Of a stretch of 64,000 nt of DNA, positions 33,939 through 45,370 are shown piece by piece; position 1 is the stretch's first letter, and every line of letters begins with the position of its first letter. The notes beneath the pieces are model-generated. The model worked only from the letters and a program-made list of their open reading frames with translations, was not told the origin of the DNA and ran no database searches. Origin of the DNA: Podaxis mareebaensis (taxonomy: Eukaryota; Basidiomycota; Agaricomycetes; Agaricales; Agaricaceae); the NCBI GenBank assembly GCA_018524725.1, contig JAEUWP010000381.1, forward strand, positions 1 through 64,000. Direction: 5' to 3'. The translations under genes were made by a program, and so were the position numbers.

Positions 33939-36900
33939 ATTAGCCTGAACACCAGGGTGAGATTCAGGGCGATTTGGTGGGTCTAGGGTTAACAGTTGGG
34001 GTGGTAGGCCTTTCATCACAAGTAACCGATCTTACATGAAGAAGCCGTAGTGGAACCCATTTTGTGTGACCAATTTGGTAGGGGCATTTGCATTGGGAAG
34101 GCCGTAGTGTGGCTGGAGGTTGTGAGATGGCCATGATGATGCAGTAGTTTGTTTCCGAGATGGGATTGCTGTGACATCATTTGTGCATATTCAGTCCCCA
34201 GCTGTGGCACAGACAGAAGGGGTTTGTTTTGGTGGCAGCCCTGAGGACTGGAAGGGTTCACGACAGGAGTCGGATTTGGTGGATTAAGTGGGTTTGGTTG
34301 GGAAGATCCGCGAAAATAACTGAGACAATGGTTGACGAAGCCCTTTCATGCAGTTGAGTTCACCCTGTTTTAGCATCAGTAGGAGAAACTTACGAGCACC
34401 ATGATTATAGTGCCTTTAGCATAAGATGAAGTATATGACATGGCTGTTGGAAATGCGAGAGCAGAAAGATAAGTTTCCTTTTTGAATCACAATTTCAAAT
34501 TCTTGATAACTAATACTGCTGTAGAAATATAATGGCCATAATGTGTCAGGCAAAGTATCGAATCTCCACTCCAGCTGAGAAAAGCCCCAATGGCATCCCA
34601 GGTTGCAATGTGCGGGGAGGGGGACCACTAAGGGTCTAATGGTTTGTTCCCTTTAAGGAGAACATCGATGATAGTTCAGTGGACCCACATACAGCACGTG
34701 AGTTTTCCTCTGTTTGGATAAGATTAACCCTGAAAATGTTCATTGGCATATATATAGAGAATGCCCATTGCCTTACTGGACTTACTTAGCCTTTGTTTCG
34801 ACTGCCACGTCCCTGCCTTGACTGTGAGTTTTTTCCTTCCTCTATCCGTTTTCTTTTTGGACTCACATGACGGTTCAGGTACTTTATATGATTAATTCAA
34901 GGGGTCTATGTTTGTTTGAGTTACCAGCAGCAGAGGTGAGTAAATCAAGGATTTTTGTTCTGGAACTGATGGTTGATGCCAATAAATAGCCGACACACCT
35001 GACACCTCCGACACCTCCCCCCTCACCTCAACTGCCCAGCTATTCCCTTGAGGATCCCGTTCTCGAGATCTTAAGAGACCTTCCATTTTTCAACACCATT
35101 GACTACCCTGCAACATTCCCGCCTGCTATCATTGTCTATATCGAGGTTGTGGTGGAAATTTTCTATTAGCCTCTTCTCGGTTTAATTAGTACAGTCCTGG
35201 GTATAATGTGATTTGCTCTATTTCGCTGTAGAGGTTGTGAGACACTTGTGCCAAAGAGGGGGAAGAAAATAAAGGAGAATTCTTTAAATTGAGGTGGGGG
35301 ATGATTGTTGATATGTCAAATATGTTGGATATGTTTGGCGTGACCGAAAAACAGTGTAGGAGCAAGTGGTGGGGGAAGGTGGTGATACCTCAAATGGCAT
35401 TTCCATGCCAGACTACAGGGGGAGCAAGTGCCTCGGGCGCGCCATCTGTAGGGCTGAGATATACCACAGAGGGGAAAAGGGCATTGGGGCCCTAATGTTT
35501 ACTCAGACTTCACACCCTGTATTAGTTGTCATGTCCATCATGGGTGCCAAACTCCTTTCGGACAATAGATTGATATTTTTTAAAGAAAGCATGCCATGTC
35601 CTGTGTCGGGCTGGATCACAGCTAGACTTCACATGGTCCGAGACATACTCCCAGCTTAGCACCCATAGTTCATATATGGCATTAGCTTGCTAGTTGCTAT
35701 ATGAGGAGTGCTCGCATGATAGTTGATCAGACATGTTGCTGATCTGTTGGTAGGTGTCATGTGGGTCAGTCCCTTTTTGGGAGAAGATATACCCATTATG
35801 GCTAAGTTACACAAAGCCTGAAATAGACTATGCCACGGCCTTGGGTGTTAACTAGTATCGAATCTGATAATGGTTCGAATCGTCCAGAGGAGGAATTGCA
35901 AATAATCTGGGCGTATTTTCATCCTGACGATTCTGGCAGGTAAATCCCCCAGTGGTGTTGTCAAGGTCAAACTCAAAAGATCGCATGGCTGAAAGCGTAG
36001 TGGTGATGAACGAAATACCAGTGGTTGGGTGGAAGGAATAGTACCTCTGCCACTAGCTACAACGAAATCTGGGCCTTTAGGGAAGAATTTGAGCATAGTA
36101 TCATGGAACAGTGAATCACTAGTTCAATCACCACAATATACCTGTATGGATACACGAAAATTGATATACAATTGTACGATATGGATCGCATCAAGTGTGA
36201 AGCTCTAAGGTGGCTAGGACGTGGTGCATACTACGACAATGCGATGATCATCACATTAAACTTCATATGCCCTAATAAGGTGATGACATAGCAATGGGGA
36301 AACGTTGGGCTTTTGCATTCCAACTCGCTACCTCAGTCAGTCACTCCTCTTGTGAACTGTAGCAAACACCATGAATATTGAAGAGCAAAATGTAATTGTT
36401 GTATATTTGGAAGGGGGTATCAGGTCAAAAACGCTTAGATGACGTCCCGAAATACAACTGGCAGTGGAGGATGGCCTGAGGACGATTTGGCCAGCTGTTG
36501 TGAGTTATATGAAGGAGCACGGATTGGTGGGCCCCGTGTCGGTGCTTCTGGTGTAAGTGGGTCGTTTTTCAATGATTCATTCATCTGAAAAGTGGGATAG
36601 TGCCGTTGGACACACATCCAAGGGGGAACCATCATCCCACCCCCACCACTCGACCATCCGTTTATTTGATGCTGCTAACCAGGAATTTTGTATGCTCCAC
36701 GTGCCGCCCAAGCTAGGAGATGTGGCCGGCCTGTTATATGGAATTAACGGTCGCTGGAATGGTCAACATATTGCAAAGAAGAGAGTTGGATTCGAAGTGT
36801 GCGTTCCTTGGTGAGTAATCAAATATCACCAATTGTATTAATGTTTGATTAGAAACATAGAGTTACATTGGTTTTCTGTGGGCAAGAATGGATTGATTAC

Positions 36901-36945
36901 TACAGAAACTTTTACTTTTCTATTAAGTACCACTAAGTAATGCAC
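33939..36945. other. Transposon 5' interior, no supported gene
   Basis: About 3 kb upstream of the transposase ORF. A Pro/Ser/His-rich frame (34016-34261 minus) could be an earlier exon of that ORF but has no clear splice partner. An 82-codon minus frame at 35848-36096 has no motif. The rest shows nothing recognisable; it may hold promoter sequence or a decayed cargo gene. Confidence 0.4.
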
Positions 36946-36949
36946 TTGT

Positions 36950-37345
36950 ACATCAGTCCCGTTTGCTGCTGCTACCGCTCTACATTTGGTACCGCTGTGT
37001 ACCACTGCCACCACGCATCCAGTACCGCTTGCTACCGCGACCCTACAGCATCTGGTACCGCTAGTACCACTATCCTCCCACATCTGCTACTGCAACCCTA
37101 CCGCACCAAGTACTGCTTGCTACCATGACCCTACCGCATCCAGTACCGCAGGGTGCTGCTACCCTACTGCATCCAGTACCGCTTGCTACCGCTACCCTAC
37201 TGCATCCAGTACCGCAGGGTGCCACTACCCTACCACACACAGTACCGCTTGCTACCACTACCCTACCGCATCCACTGCTGCTGACTGCCGCTGCCCTGTG
37301 GTATCCAGTACTGCTGGCTGCCGCTATCCCATTGCACCACTGGCG
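36950..37345. repeat. Right internal CCAGTACCGC array
   Basis: Units of about 33 bp built on GCATCCAGTACCGCTTGCTA and CCGCTACCCTACT repeat about ten times with drift. The core CATCCAGTACCGCTTG is shared with the left array and lies in the same orientation, so the two arrays are direct, not inverted, copies. Confidence 0.85.
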
Positions 37346-37659
37346 GCGATTCACCCAGAGCTTTAATGACCAAGTTACTTAACAATCTCTAGTAGCGGTA
37401 ACTTTCGTGAAAAAGACTTCAGCTGGACTCAACCTCAACGGCGAAACGCCTTCCCACCACAGTCGACATGCCCATGGGACCGTATGTCGCAGAAACCCAA
37501 AGGGAATTTGCAAACGTACCGGGCTAGAGTATATAAAGCACGATTGGCTACTGTAGACCATCATTTAATTCCTCGTCATTAAAGATACCCTCTTCGTTCA
37601 TAGTATTTCTTCGTTCACAGTATTCACTACCACTGAATAGTAAAGATACCCTCTGAATA

Positions 37660-37825
37660 GCGTTGAGTACCGCTGTTGGATATATGCGGTAGGTCATGGT
37701 ACCGCGATGGTACCGCTGAATAACGTTGAGTACCGCTGCCTGCCATGTGCGGTAGGTCATGGTACCGCTTAAAAAAGCGGTACCATGTAGCGGCACCCCG
37801 CGGCACCCTGCGGTAGAGTGCGGCA
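37660..37825. repeat. Right subterminal GGTACCGC repeats
   Basis: Multiple GTACCGC and GCGGTAGGTCATGGTACCGC copies, some as the palindrome-like AGCGGTACC/GGTACCGCT, end at the right terminal inverted repeat. Confidence 0.75.
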
Positions 37826-37851
37826 GCGGGTGCGGCAAATTCACGATGCCC
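37826..37851 (-). repeat. Right terminal inverted repeat
   Basis: The reverse complement begins GGGCATCGTGAA and ends TTGCCGCACCCGC, matching the left end (identical inner 13 bases, one gap in the outer half). It abuts the duplication copy at 37852. Confidence 0.85.
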
Positions 37852-37861
37852 GTTCCCCACC
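37852..37861. repeat. Right copy of 10-bp target site duplication
   Basis: GTTCCCCACC, identical to 23021-23030. Coding sequence of the GH5 linker resumes directly in it. Confidence 0.9.
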
Positions 37862-39188
37862 AGTCACCGCCGGTAAACTCAAATTCGCTGGCATCAACAT
37901 CGCAGGGTTCGACTTTGGTTGCAACGGCGACGGATCCTGCACTGCAAGTGCAGCCTGGCCTCCGCTCACAAAGTACTATGGCGCAGATGGCGAAGGCCAG
38001 ATGCAGCATTTCGTCAATGACGACGGGTTCAATACGTTCCGGCTCCCCGTGGGCTGGCAATTCCTCACGAACAACGTCGAAGGCGGGCCTATTGTTGAGG
38101 AGAACTTGGCCAAGTACGATGATCTCGTACAGGCCTGTTTGAGGACGGGCGCGTTCTGCATTATTGACATACATAATTACGCGAGGTGGGATAAAGGTGT
38201 AAGTCCTGGTTCGTATCCTGGGTGTCGCAGGAGTTATTTAAGTGTTTGGGTAGATTATTGGCCAAGGTGGGCCTACGGATGATCAGTTCGCTGCTACGTG
38301 GGCCGCGCTCGCTGCAAAGTACAAGTCGGAATCCAAGATCATGTTTGGCATGTACGTCTCATACTGCCCTTTCATTCCTCTCTCTCCACTAACCAAAATC
38401 ATTCCGACAGCATGAACGAACCACACGACGTCCCCGATATCGAACGTTGGGCCCAATCTGTCCAAGCTGCCGTCACCGCCATCCGCAATGCCGGGTAAGG
38501 AGTCCCCATCCAAAAAAAAAACATGGTCAGGGACTTACCGAAACCAACTAACAGCGCAACGACCCAGCTCATCCTTCTTCCGGGTAACAACTGGACCTCT
38601 GCCGAAACATTCGTCTCCAACGGCTCCGCCGCTGCACTGCACAAGGTAACCAACCCCGACGGCACAAAAACCGGTCTCATATTCGACGTCCACAAGTATC
38701 TCGACAGCGATAATTCTGGTACCCACCCGTAAGTTGCCTTGTGCCGTGTGTACGAGAACGGAAGGTTGAATGAATCGTTTTTTTTTTTTTCAGCGATTGC
38801 GTGACGAATAATATCGACAACGCATGGAAACCTTTAGCAGATTGGCTCCGCGAGAATGGGCGTCAAGCGATCAACACCGAGACTGGTGGTGGAAATACTG
38901 CGTCTTGTGTTCAGTTCCTTTGCCAACAGATCGCGTTCCAGGCTGCTAACTCTGATGGTGAGTCTGATAGTGATTTGTACCTCATAAGGTATGAGGTGGG
39001 TTTGTGGTGGTGTTGTTAAATTTTTCCCTTTAGTGTTCCTTGGCTACGTTGGTTGGGCTGCGGGTAACTTCTTACCGGACTACGTCCTCGGCGAGACGCC
39101 GACTTTCTCTGGGAGTACTTGGACGGATAGCCTACTCGTGAAGAGTTGCTTGGCGCCGGTTTCTGGTTCGCAGAATGGTTCGTTCTGA
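37862..39188 (+). pseudogene. cel5A: 3' half of GH5_5 endoglucanase: complete catalytic domain without promoter or signal peptide
   Basis: Exons 37862-38198, 38254-38351, 38411-38494, 38555-38728, 38794-38957 and 39034-39188. The domain starts VTAGKLKFAGINIAGFDFG and includes FRLPVGWQFL, CIIDIHNYARWDKG and MFGIMNEPHDVP with the acid/base Glu. It continues LLPGNNWTSAE, DVHKYLDSDNSGTH and INTETGGGN with the nucleophile Glu, and ends FLGYVGWAAG...SGSQNGSF. No frameshift or nonsense codon is present. It lacks its own start; an ATG at 37818 inside the transposon terminus is in frame and could give an unsecreted protein. With the exons at 22591-23030 it makes 424 residues, normal for CBM1-GH5_5 enzymes. 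Confidence 0.93.
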
Positions 39189-40615
39189 GTAGGAGCAAGG
39201 GGACGTGATATATAATTATGGAGTGTGTATGCACTACTTTCTTGAGTTGCCACTGGTTGTTAGCGGGATGGGTGTACGACACAAGTGGTTGACATACACT
39301 GTGAACTACGATCCCCTCTTCGGTATCGCGTGAACGACGAATGTCCACTTATCCTCTGCTGGTTTGATGACCTCATCTCCCCATTTTATTGCGATGGTTT
39401 TGCCGTACGGCCATGGTTTATGTGCTAGTATATGCGCATCTGTGAGTAGCTCGATAATCCGGAACGAAGGATAACTCACAACCGCAAAGAACAAAACTGT
39501 CACCCTCGATCTCAATTTTTTGTGGCAGCGAGGCGCATATATGCGTGCAAATCAAGTTTTCTATAGCTCGCTATTATCGTCGAGTAATGTCAGCGCGGTG
39601 TCCGGAGGGATATGGTCCACGAACTGTGATCTCGTGGTGGAAGATATAAAACTGGGCCAACTCGTTGATAACGGACTCCCCAGCGTGTTTGATTGTCACT
39701 TGTACAACAAGAGCTGTGTGGGCATGGGTTTGTTCGGGATGTACAAGGATAAGACTGGTTTTATTGAGGGGGATGCAGTAATGATGGTACATGATAGAGA
39801 TACAAAGAACAAAAAGCCGACTACACCTCGGATGTCAACTCGAGCCTAGACAGGTAATGAATCAATCAAGAAGCTCACTTCTACATCCTTCCATCTCTGT
39901 CCACCTCTCTCCAACCACCCGCAGATCAAGCATCCACACGAAGCGGACAAAAAAGAAAAAATTAAAAAGTGAGGTGAAAACCACGACAGACAAAGAGTAG
40001 TCTGAATCGAGTTACGCCCAACCATCAGTCACCAAACAAATGGCGATCAACAGTCACAGGACGCACAGCGAAGTGAGCTAAAGGACGAAAAGCGCCCCAT
40101 ACACCTCCGACCCCCAAAAAAGGGGAGCCACAAGCACAGGGAAAAAAAAAACGCAGTTGCCCAGTCATTACGACGAATTCCAAGCTCACATCTCCTCTGC
40201 CCTCAGTCCTCACCCTCCAGAAGAGAGAGCGAGAGACGATCTTCGGGTTGGTCAGCTCCACAAGGGAGCTAAACCAGTGAGAGAGAAGGAACGAATTTCT
40301 GATACGCCGTTTGAGCCTTGGTTATGCTCAGGTCCTGCTAGAACCGATCGAGAATGACTAGAATCCTCAGACCTTAACCCGCTCGCGAGTTTGAAAAAGC
40401 GGTAGGACGCTGATGCGTGGGCCGTTTTTCTGAGTGGGGCGAGCCTCGCGGTTTTTCGTCTGTCGTGGAGGTGAAGAAAGATTGATCGGATAAGAAACGG
40501 GTTTTATATCTTTGTTTGTGGTTGTTAGGATATGATGACGTAGGCTTTGGATTACATACTTTGGGTTTGGACCAAATCCGTCATCTGTTCTTGTGGCTTG
40601 CATTTGGGTGTCGAC
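39189..40615. other. Intergenic region between endoglucanase and DNAJC17-like gene
   Basis: Minus-strand frames at 39306-39515 (HKPWPYGKTIAIKWGDE) and 39574-39792 and a plus frame at 39520-39849 overlap and match no family known to me. A spliced small minus-strand gene cannot be excluded. A/T-rich runs near 39950 and 40140 show nothing else. Confidence 0.4.
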
Positions 40616-41886
40616 ATGTCGACTGAGGAAGACACCAATCCGTACGAGCTGTTAAAGCTCCAGTCCGAGGCTACGGAGCAGGAAATCAAGTCTGCTTATA
40701 GGAAACTCTCGCTCAAGGTCCATCCAGATAGGGTGGGTACTCTTTCGCTACGAATCTCATCTTGCCTCATCTCGCTGTTGTTCGCAGATTGTGTTGACTG
40801 TGTGAACAATAGAATCCCAATAATCCTGAAGCAGCGCGGCTGTTCCATGAACTCAACCAGGCGTATGAGCTATTATTGGATCCTCTCCGACGACTGGCGC
40901 TTGACCAGAAACTACGAGTCAAGAAGGCAAGGGCTGAGCGATACAAAGCGTATGATGCGAAGCGGAAGAATATGGTGGAGGAGCTGGAGGAGAGGGAACG
41001 GGCGTTTAAGAAAGCCAAGTTGGATAAACAACGAGAGGAGATCAAGTTGCAGCAGGAGACGGAGAAGATCAAGGAAGAGGGACGGAGGCTTCGAGAACAA
41101 AAGGAAAAGGAACTTCGAACGCGAGAGGAGGAACAATCGAAGCTCGAGAAGGAAGGAGAGGAGGATATGGAGCCACCAGAACTTGGTATGGTTTCTTATT
41201 TATTCATCTCATCAGTGTTCTAACTGGTATACAGACCCCTTGGATACCACCGTCCGATTAAAATACTCTCTCAAACTCCACCCGGAACTGACGACGCCAG
41301 AAGCCATAGCTAACCTCCTAGCACCATTCGGCGCACTCGACACGGAGTCGATTGTTCTCTCGCTGAAGGCACCCAAAAAGTCTGCTGGGAAGCCACCAAA
41401 GACGGGAACAGCCCTGGTGCCTTTCAAGCAGATAGGCGACGCATTTGGCGCGGTATGTGCAAGCGGCCGGGCGGATCGCGGACTGGAAGGGATCGACATT
41501 GGGTGGGTAAATGGGAAAGAGCCGCAGATTCTGGGCTGGCTGAAGAAGCTAGGCAAGCTTGGGGATGATTCGTCTCCGCCAAAGCCTCCGTCGCCCTTGT
41601 CTCAGAATAGTAATGCTGGCGCAAAGGCAGAGCTTCCGCAGCACCAGGCGACCGGAAGCTCAGGATTCTCGACGTTTCCATCGACATTTGTGAGTCGTGG
41701 GTTTTCTAGTGCCGCCCGGAATGCTGATGTCATGTGCAGCCTGATCTGTCGTCGACACAAACGGCGGATACGCCTGTTGCAGGGACGGGAATGGACTATG
41801 AGAGCCTGACACTACTGCGTATGAGGCAGGCAGAGAGAGCGCGACTGGAGAGGGAGATACGAGAGCAAGAGGCAGCAGAGGAGTAG
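40616..41886 (+). CDS. DNAJC17-like J-domain protein with RRM, four exons
   Basis: Exons 40616-40732, 40813-41185, 41235-41689 and 41740-41886 encode 363 residues. The J domain is at the N-terminus (NPYELLKLQSEATEQEIKSA, YRKLSLKVHPDR with the HPD motif, then NPNNPEAARLFHELNQAYEL). A long basic/acidic coiled coil follows (AERYKAYDAKRKNMVEELEE). The C-terminal half has an RRM-like region (TVRLKYSLKLHPELTTPEAI, LAPFGALDTESIVL, GTALVPFKQIGDAFGAVCA). This order is that of DNAJC17 and yeast Cwc23, spliceosome-associated J proteins, so a role in pre-mRNA splicing is likely. The next gene starts 88 bp beyond its stop on the same strand. Confidence 0.9.
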
Positions 41887-41974
41887 ATAGATGGCATGTA
41901 GTTTGTAGGCCAAACAACGGCAAAGTCCGAGGGGAGGACTTGTGTGTTGAGAGGATGGAGGTGGACAGCAGCCA

Positions 41975-44688
41975 ATGTCTCTCTCCCGCACATCGTCTCC
42001 CCAACAGTCCCGCCACCGCACCCATCCCTCCATGTCTGGCCATGTGCAGCCTCCAAATGCACGCATGTCGCCGGCATCCCGCTACCACTCAAACCTCAAG
42101 GTCCTCAGGAGACGAGACCCCTCCATCATATCAATCTTTGATCAGTTCAGCCATGTATGCGTCTACCACCACAACGGAACCAAGTGGGAAAAGCAGGGCT
42201 TCGAGGGCAGCATGTTTCTCTACGAACGGTATTTCTCTCGCCTTCCAACCACAGCCCCCGCTCACCCACCCTCAGAGAATCATATCCTCCATACGGCTTT
42301 TACATCCTCAACCGCGTAGGAATGGACGACTACATCCAGCGCCTTTATCCAGAGGACGACATAAAAACCCACGGCGGCTACGTTATGCTTCGATCCTATC
42401 CAAATTTCACTGCAAGTAGACTCGATGCTATTCATAATAATATCACCACCCCTGTCACCGACAAGTTTTCCGACATCTATGCTTACGACCCCGATGGTCG
42501 CACCCCAGCGGAGAAGGGAGAGTCCCAGACCATTGGTCTTTGGACATTTACCACAGACGGTAGAGAGCCTCTCCACGATGTCATGCTCAGGTGCGTCTTT
42601 TTTCCTTGCTCCACTGCGCCAATTGACACGTTTGTTCCAGGTTGCATTCCTACATAAAGAAAAATCAACCGTACCCCGAAGAGTACCGCTACGGTCCAGA
42701 TAGACCTCCTCCTCCTAATCCACATCTACGACCAGCAGCTGCGTCTGGCACACGAAATGGTGAGTGTGTCTCGTGATTCGCCTCATGATGCACACCAACG
42801 ACCGTTGCAGGCGAATCTGAGCACTCGGACGCCCAGGGGACGCAATTCTCTACCCCTGCAAACGGACTATCTGAGCTTGACAAGCTTTTTGCCAAGTTTT
42901 TACCCCAAACTCAGACCGCCCAGCCACTCGCTTCATCTACAGCTCCACAGGTTCCTCCTACTTCGCAAGCTTCCGCATCTACATCCTCCATGTCGGTTCA
43001 ATCTTTATTTGCAGCCCTTGGTGGCACAGAGCTTTCGCAATCAACCCCAGCTCAACCCCAAAGCACCTTGCCTACGCAACCGCGCGCCCCATCCACAGGC
43101 ATCAGTCTCCTTGACACTATTTTTGCGTCCGCATCTGCATCCGCTGGCGTCAATCAACCTACACCCGCACAACCACAGTCCTGCCTCCAACCCCCAGTCC
43201 AGCAGAACCCAATTCCCATCCACTCACCTACACCCCAAACCACGGCTTTACCTCCACCCCAGGTATTAAGCCAGAATGTCATCGGTTCGTTACTTGGTCT
43301 TCCCCCTTCACGCGCCCCCTCAGCCGCATCCTCCACAGCTTCTTATGGTGTTTCGTCGCCTTCACATCCGAGTTCCAGGGATGGTGATAATGAGGATGAG
43401 AGTCACGGGTCCAGTTCTGATGGGAGTGGTCGTGCTCGCGGACAGGCGTATGCTCAAGCTCTCGGACGGTCGGTGCCAATACAGATTCACGCACCACTAC
43501 ATGCGGATCCAGCGTTTAAGTCGCTGGGCGTTCCTGCTAATGGAGCCGGGCCGTCGATTAATGGAGATGCGACGCCGAGACCTGCGTTTACCGATCACTT
43601 GCAGAATTTCAACAAGAATGCTGGTACTAGCGCATCTGCTGCAAATACTCCTGCTAAAAATGCCAATGCCAGCACCAACACCAATGGGAAGCCGCGTAAT
43701 GGACGTCCACTCGTTCCTTTTGAGCCGAATTCGGAATTATGGCCTTATCCACGTCAACCACTCGACGAGGGTCTACATAGCTCGGGTGCTGGAGAAGGAG
43801 AGGAGGGAGATATTATTGAGTTGGACTTTGAGGATATGAGCGCGTTGAGTGACCCGGATGCGTTTTTGCGCGCGCAACAACAGCAGCAAGCGCAGGGTGG
43901 TCGGGGGAAGAAAAACGGTACTACTGCCGCAGTGAAAGATCTTTCCCAGCCTGGCGGAAAAGAACCAGCGGGGTCAACGCCAGGAACTGGAGGGGGAGGG
44001 AAGGAAAAGAAGAAAAAGGATAGGAAGAAGAACAAGAAGGAGAGGTTGGAGGCAATTGCGAGGGAGAGGGAGGCTATTGAGAAGAGTTGGGATTTCCCGG
44101 ATGTTGGTGGTGCCTCTGCCGCTGTTGCGGGCAACAGCAACACGATGAACTTGAATGGGAGGAATGTACCGATACCGGTGACGTTCCATGATGATTCGCC
44201 TCCGGCTTCACCTTCGCCTGTTCCGTCGCCCGAACCGAGATTAGAACCGGAATTGGAAGCTGAAATTGTACAGGTTGGGCAGTCTGGGATCGCGCCGCTG
44301 GGCTCGGAATCTGGGTCGAGCGTGAATGGAATCGCTGGAGCTGGGAAGGGGAAGAGTAGGAGGAAGGGGAAGAAGAGTGCTAATGCAACCGCAACCGCAA
44401 CCGCAACCGCGAGTACATCGGGTACGGGCGCAGATGCGAGTGGTGTGCAGCCGGATAGAGCTCTGCAGAGTTTGTTGACGAGTTTGGCTGCTCAGCCGGA
44501 GGTGAAGCGACCTTCGGCGCATGAGAGGAATGTGTTTGTGAGAGAGTTGTTGACGCTTATTCAGGTGAGTTCTGTTGGAGGTTTTTGTGGGTTTGGATTG
44601 GGAGCTGATGTCCTTGTGTGCGTGTGTGTAGACGGATCCCGAGTTTGCGGATACTTTGTGGAGGAATTATTATGCTCAGTCGGCGTGA
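41975..44688 (+). CDS. DCP1: mRNA-decapping enzyme subunit DCP1, five exons
   Basis: Exons 41975-42228, 42276-42590, 42641-42759, 42811-44564 and 44632-44688 give 832 residues. The EVH1-like DCP1 domain occupies about residues 35-195: NLKVLRRRDPSIISIFDQFS, VCVYHHNGTKWEKQGFEGSM, PPYGFYILNRVGMDDYIQ and TIGLWTFTTDGREPLHDVML. A very long low-complexity region rich in Pro, Ser, Ala and Gln follows, with a basic Lys-rich stretch and a NATATATATAS run. The C-terminus reads SAHERNVFVRELLTLIQ then TDPEFADTLWRNYYAQ, a conserved fungal end. DCP1 activates DCP2 to remove the 5' cap in P-bodies. It is far longer than yeast Dcp1, as usual in Agaricomycetes. Confidence 0.93.
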
Positions 44689-45370
44689 GCGTTCCGCTCG
44701 TTGATTTTATCCTGTGCCTCTCGTGAATGGGGGTTGTTGGCACACTGCTCGTTTTGAAGCTTTTTGCTTGAACTCAAAGTGTCCCGCGATTTCCCGCCCT
44801 TTTCCCCGCGGTCTCTTCGTTGAAGGCTATCTGTACCTGTCCACTCCTTACCCTCCCGATTTAGTCTGCACTTGCATCTTTGCATTCACTCTACAGGTGT
44901 ACAATTCTAACACACCTTGCGTATGCTATTACAGCATACTCGACTGCATTGTTCTGTTGCTCACTGTTTTTTTAACTCTCTGTTTCTTATTTCTCTCGTT
45001 GTGATTTTTGCTTTTTGTCGAGTTTTGTTACGCCCTACATGATGACATCGATTATCGATCTGTTATACGATTTTACACACTATACACGTATCGTACGTTA
45101 GCGCTCCTTTTTGGGTAGTAAGTAGGTTTTAGGAAGCACGTAGTGTTCTGTTTTAGTTTGCCTTGTAGTTTTAGGTGTTAACTTCCACTCTCTCTTTTTT
45201 TTTATCTTTTGTTCTGTGTTGGTTTTGCTCTGCTTGGTGTAGCGGGTTCTGTTGGGGTTGTATGTTTTGTGAATGTCATGTTGATTGAGGATGTGGTTAC
45301 GAGATGCGCGCAGGTTTTGGTTATGTAGTTTGGGAGCATTTACATTCAACAAATGAGTATGAAATGAGTG
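44689..45370. other. 3' flank of DCP1, no gene
   Basis: AT-rich sequence with motif-free frames up to the small TIR element. Confidence 0.45.

Larger units (their letters stand above)
23031..37851. mobile_element. 14,821-bp Mutator-like DNA transposon inserted in the endoglucanase linker
   Basis: The boundaries are set by the 10-bp direct repeat and by 25/26-bp terminal inverted repeats that share TTGCCGCACCCGC exactly and agree at most outer positions. All recognised ORFs read on the minus strand: a GCM-MULE transposase-USP-PHD ORF (29735-33938), a following ORF (28682-29734) and a large unknown ORF (24405-27148). GTACCGC-rich arrays lie within about 1.2 kb of each end. The coding parts contain many in-frame TGA codons, so this copy is probably not autonomous now. 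No sign of a second nested element was seen, though 33.9-36.9 kb is unexplained. Confidence 0.85.

Noticed and set aside
36940..37382. ORFs on both strands in the right repeat array
   Set aside because: Repeat artefact, Thr/Ala/Pro or Gly/Val/Cys monotony only.
37548..38174. 208-codon minus-strand ORF
   Set aside because: It is the antisense of the GH5 exon and spans the transposon junction; no motif.
43754..44143. Minus-strand ORFs rich in Phe and Ser
   Set aside because: Antisense of the Lys/Glu-rich DCP1 low-complexity region.
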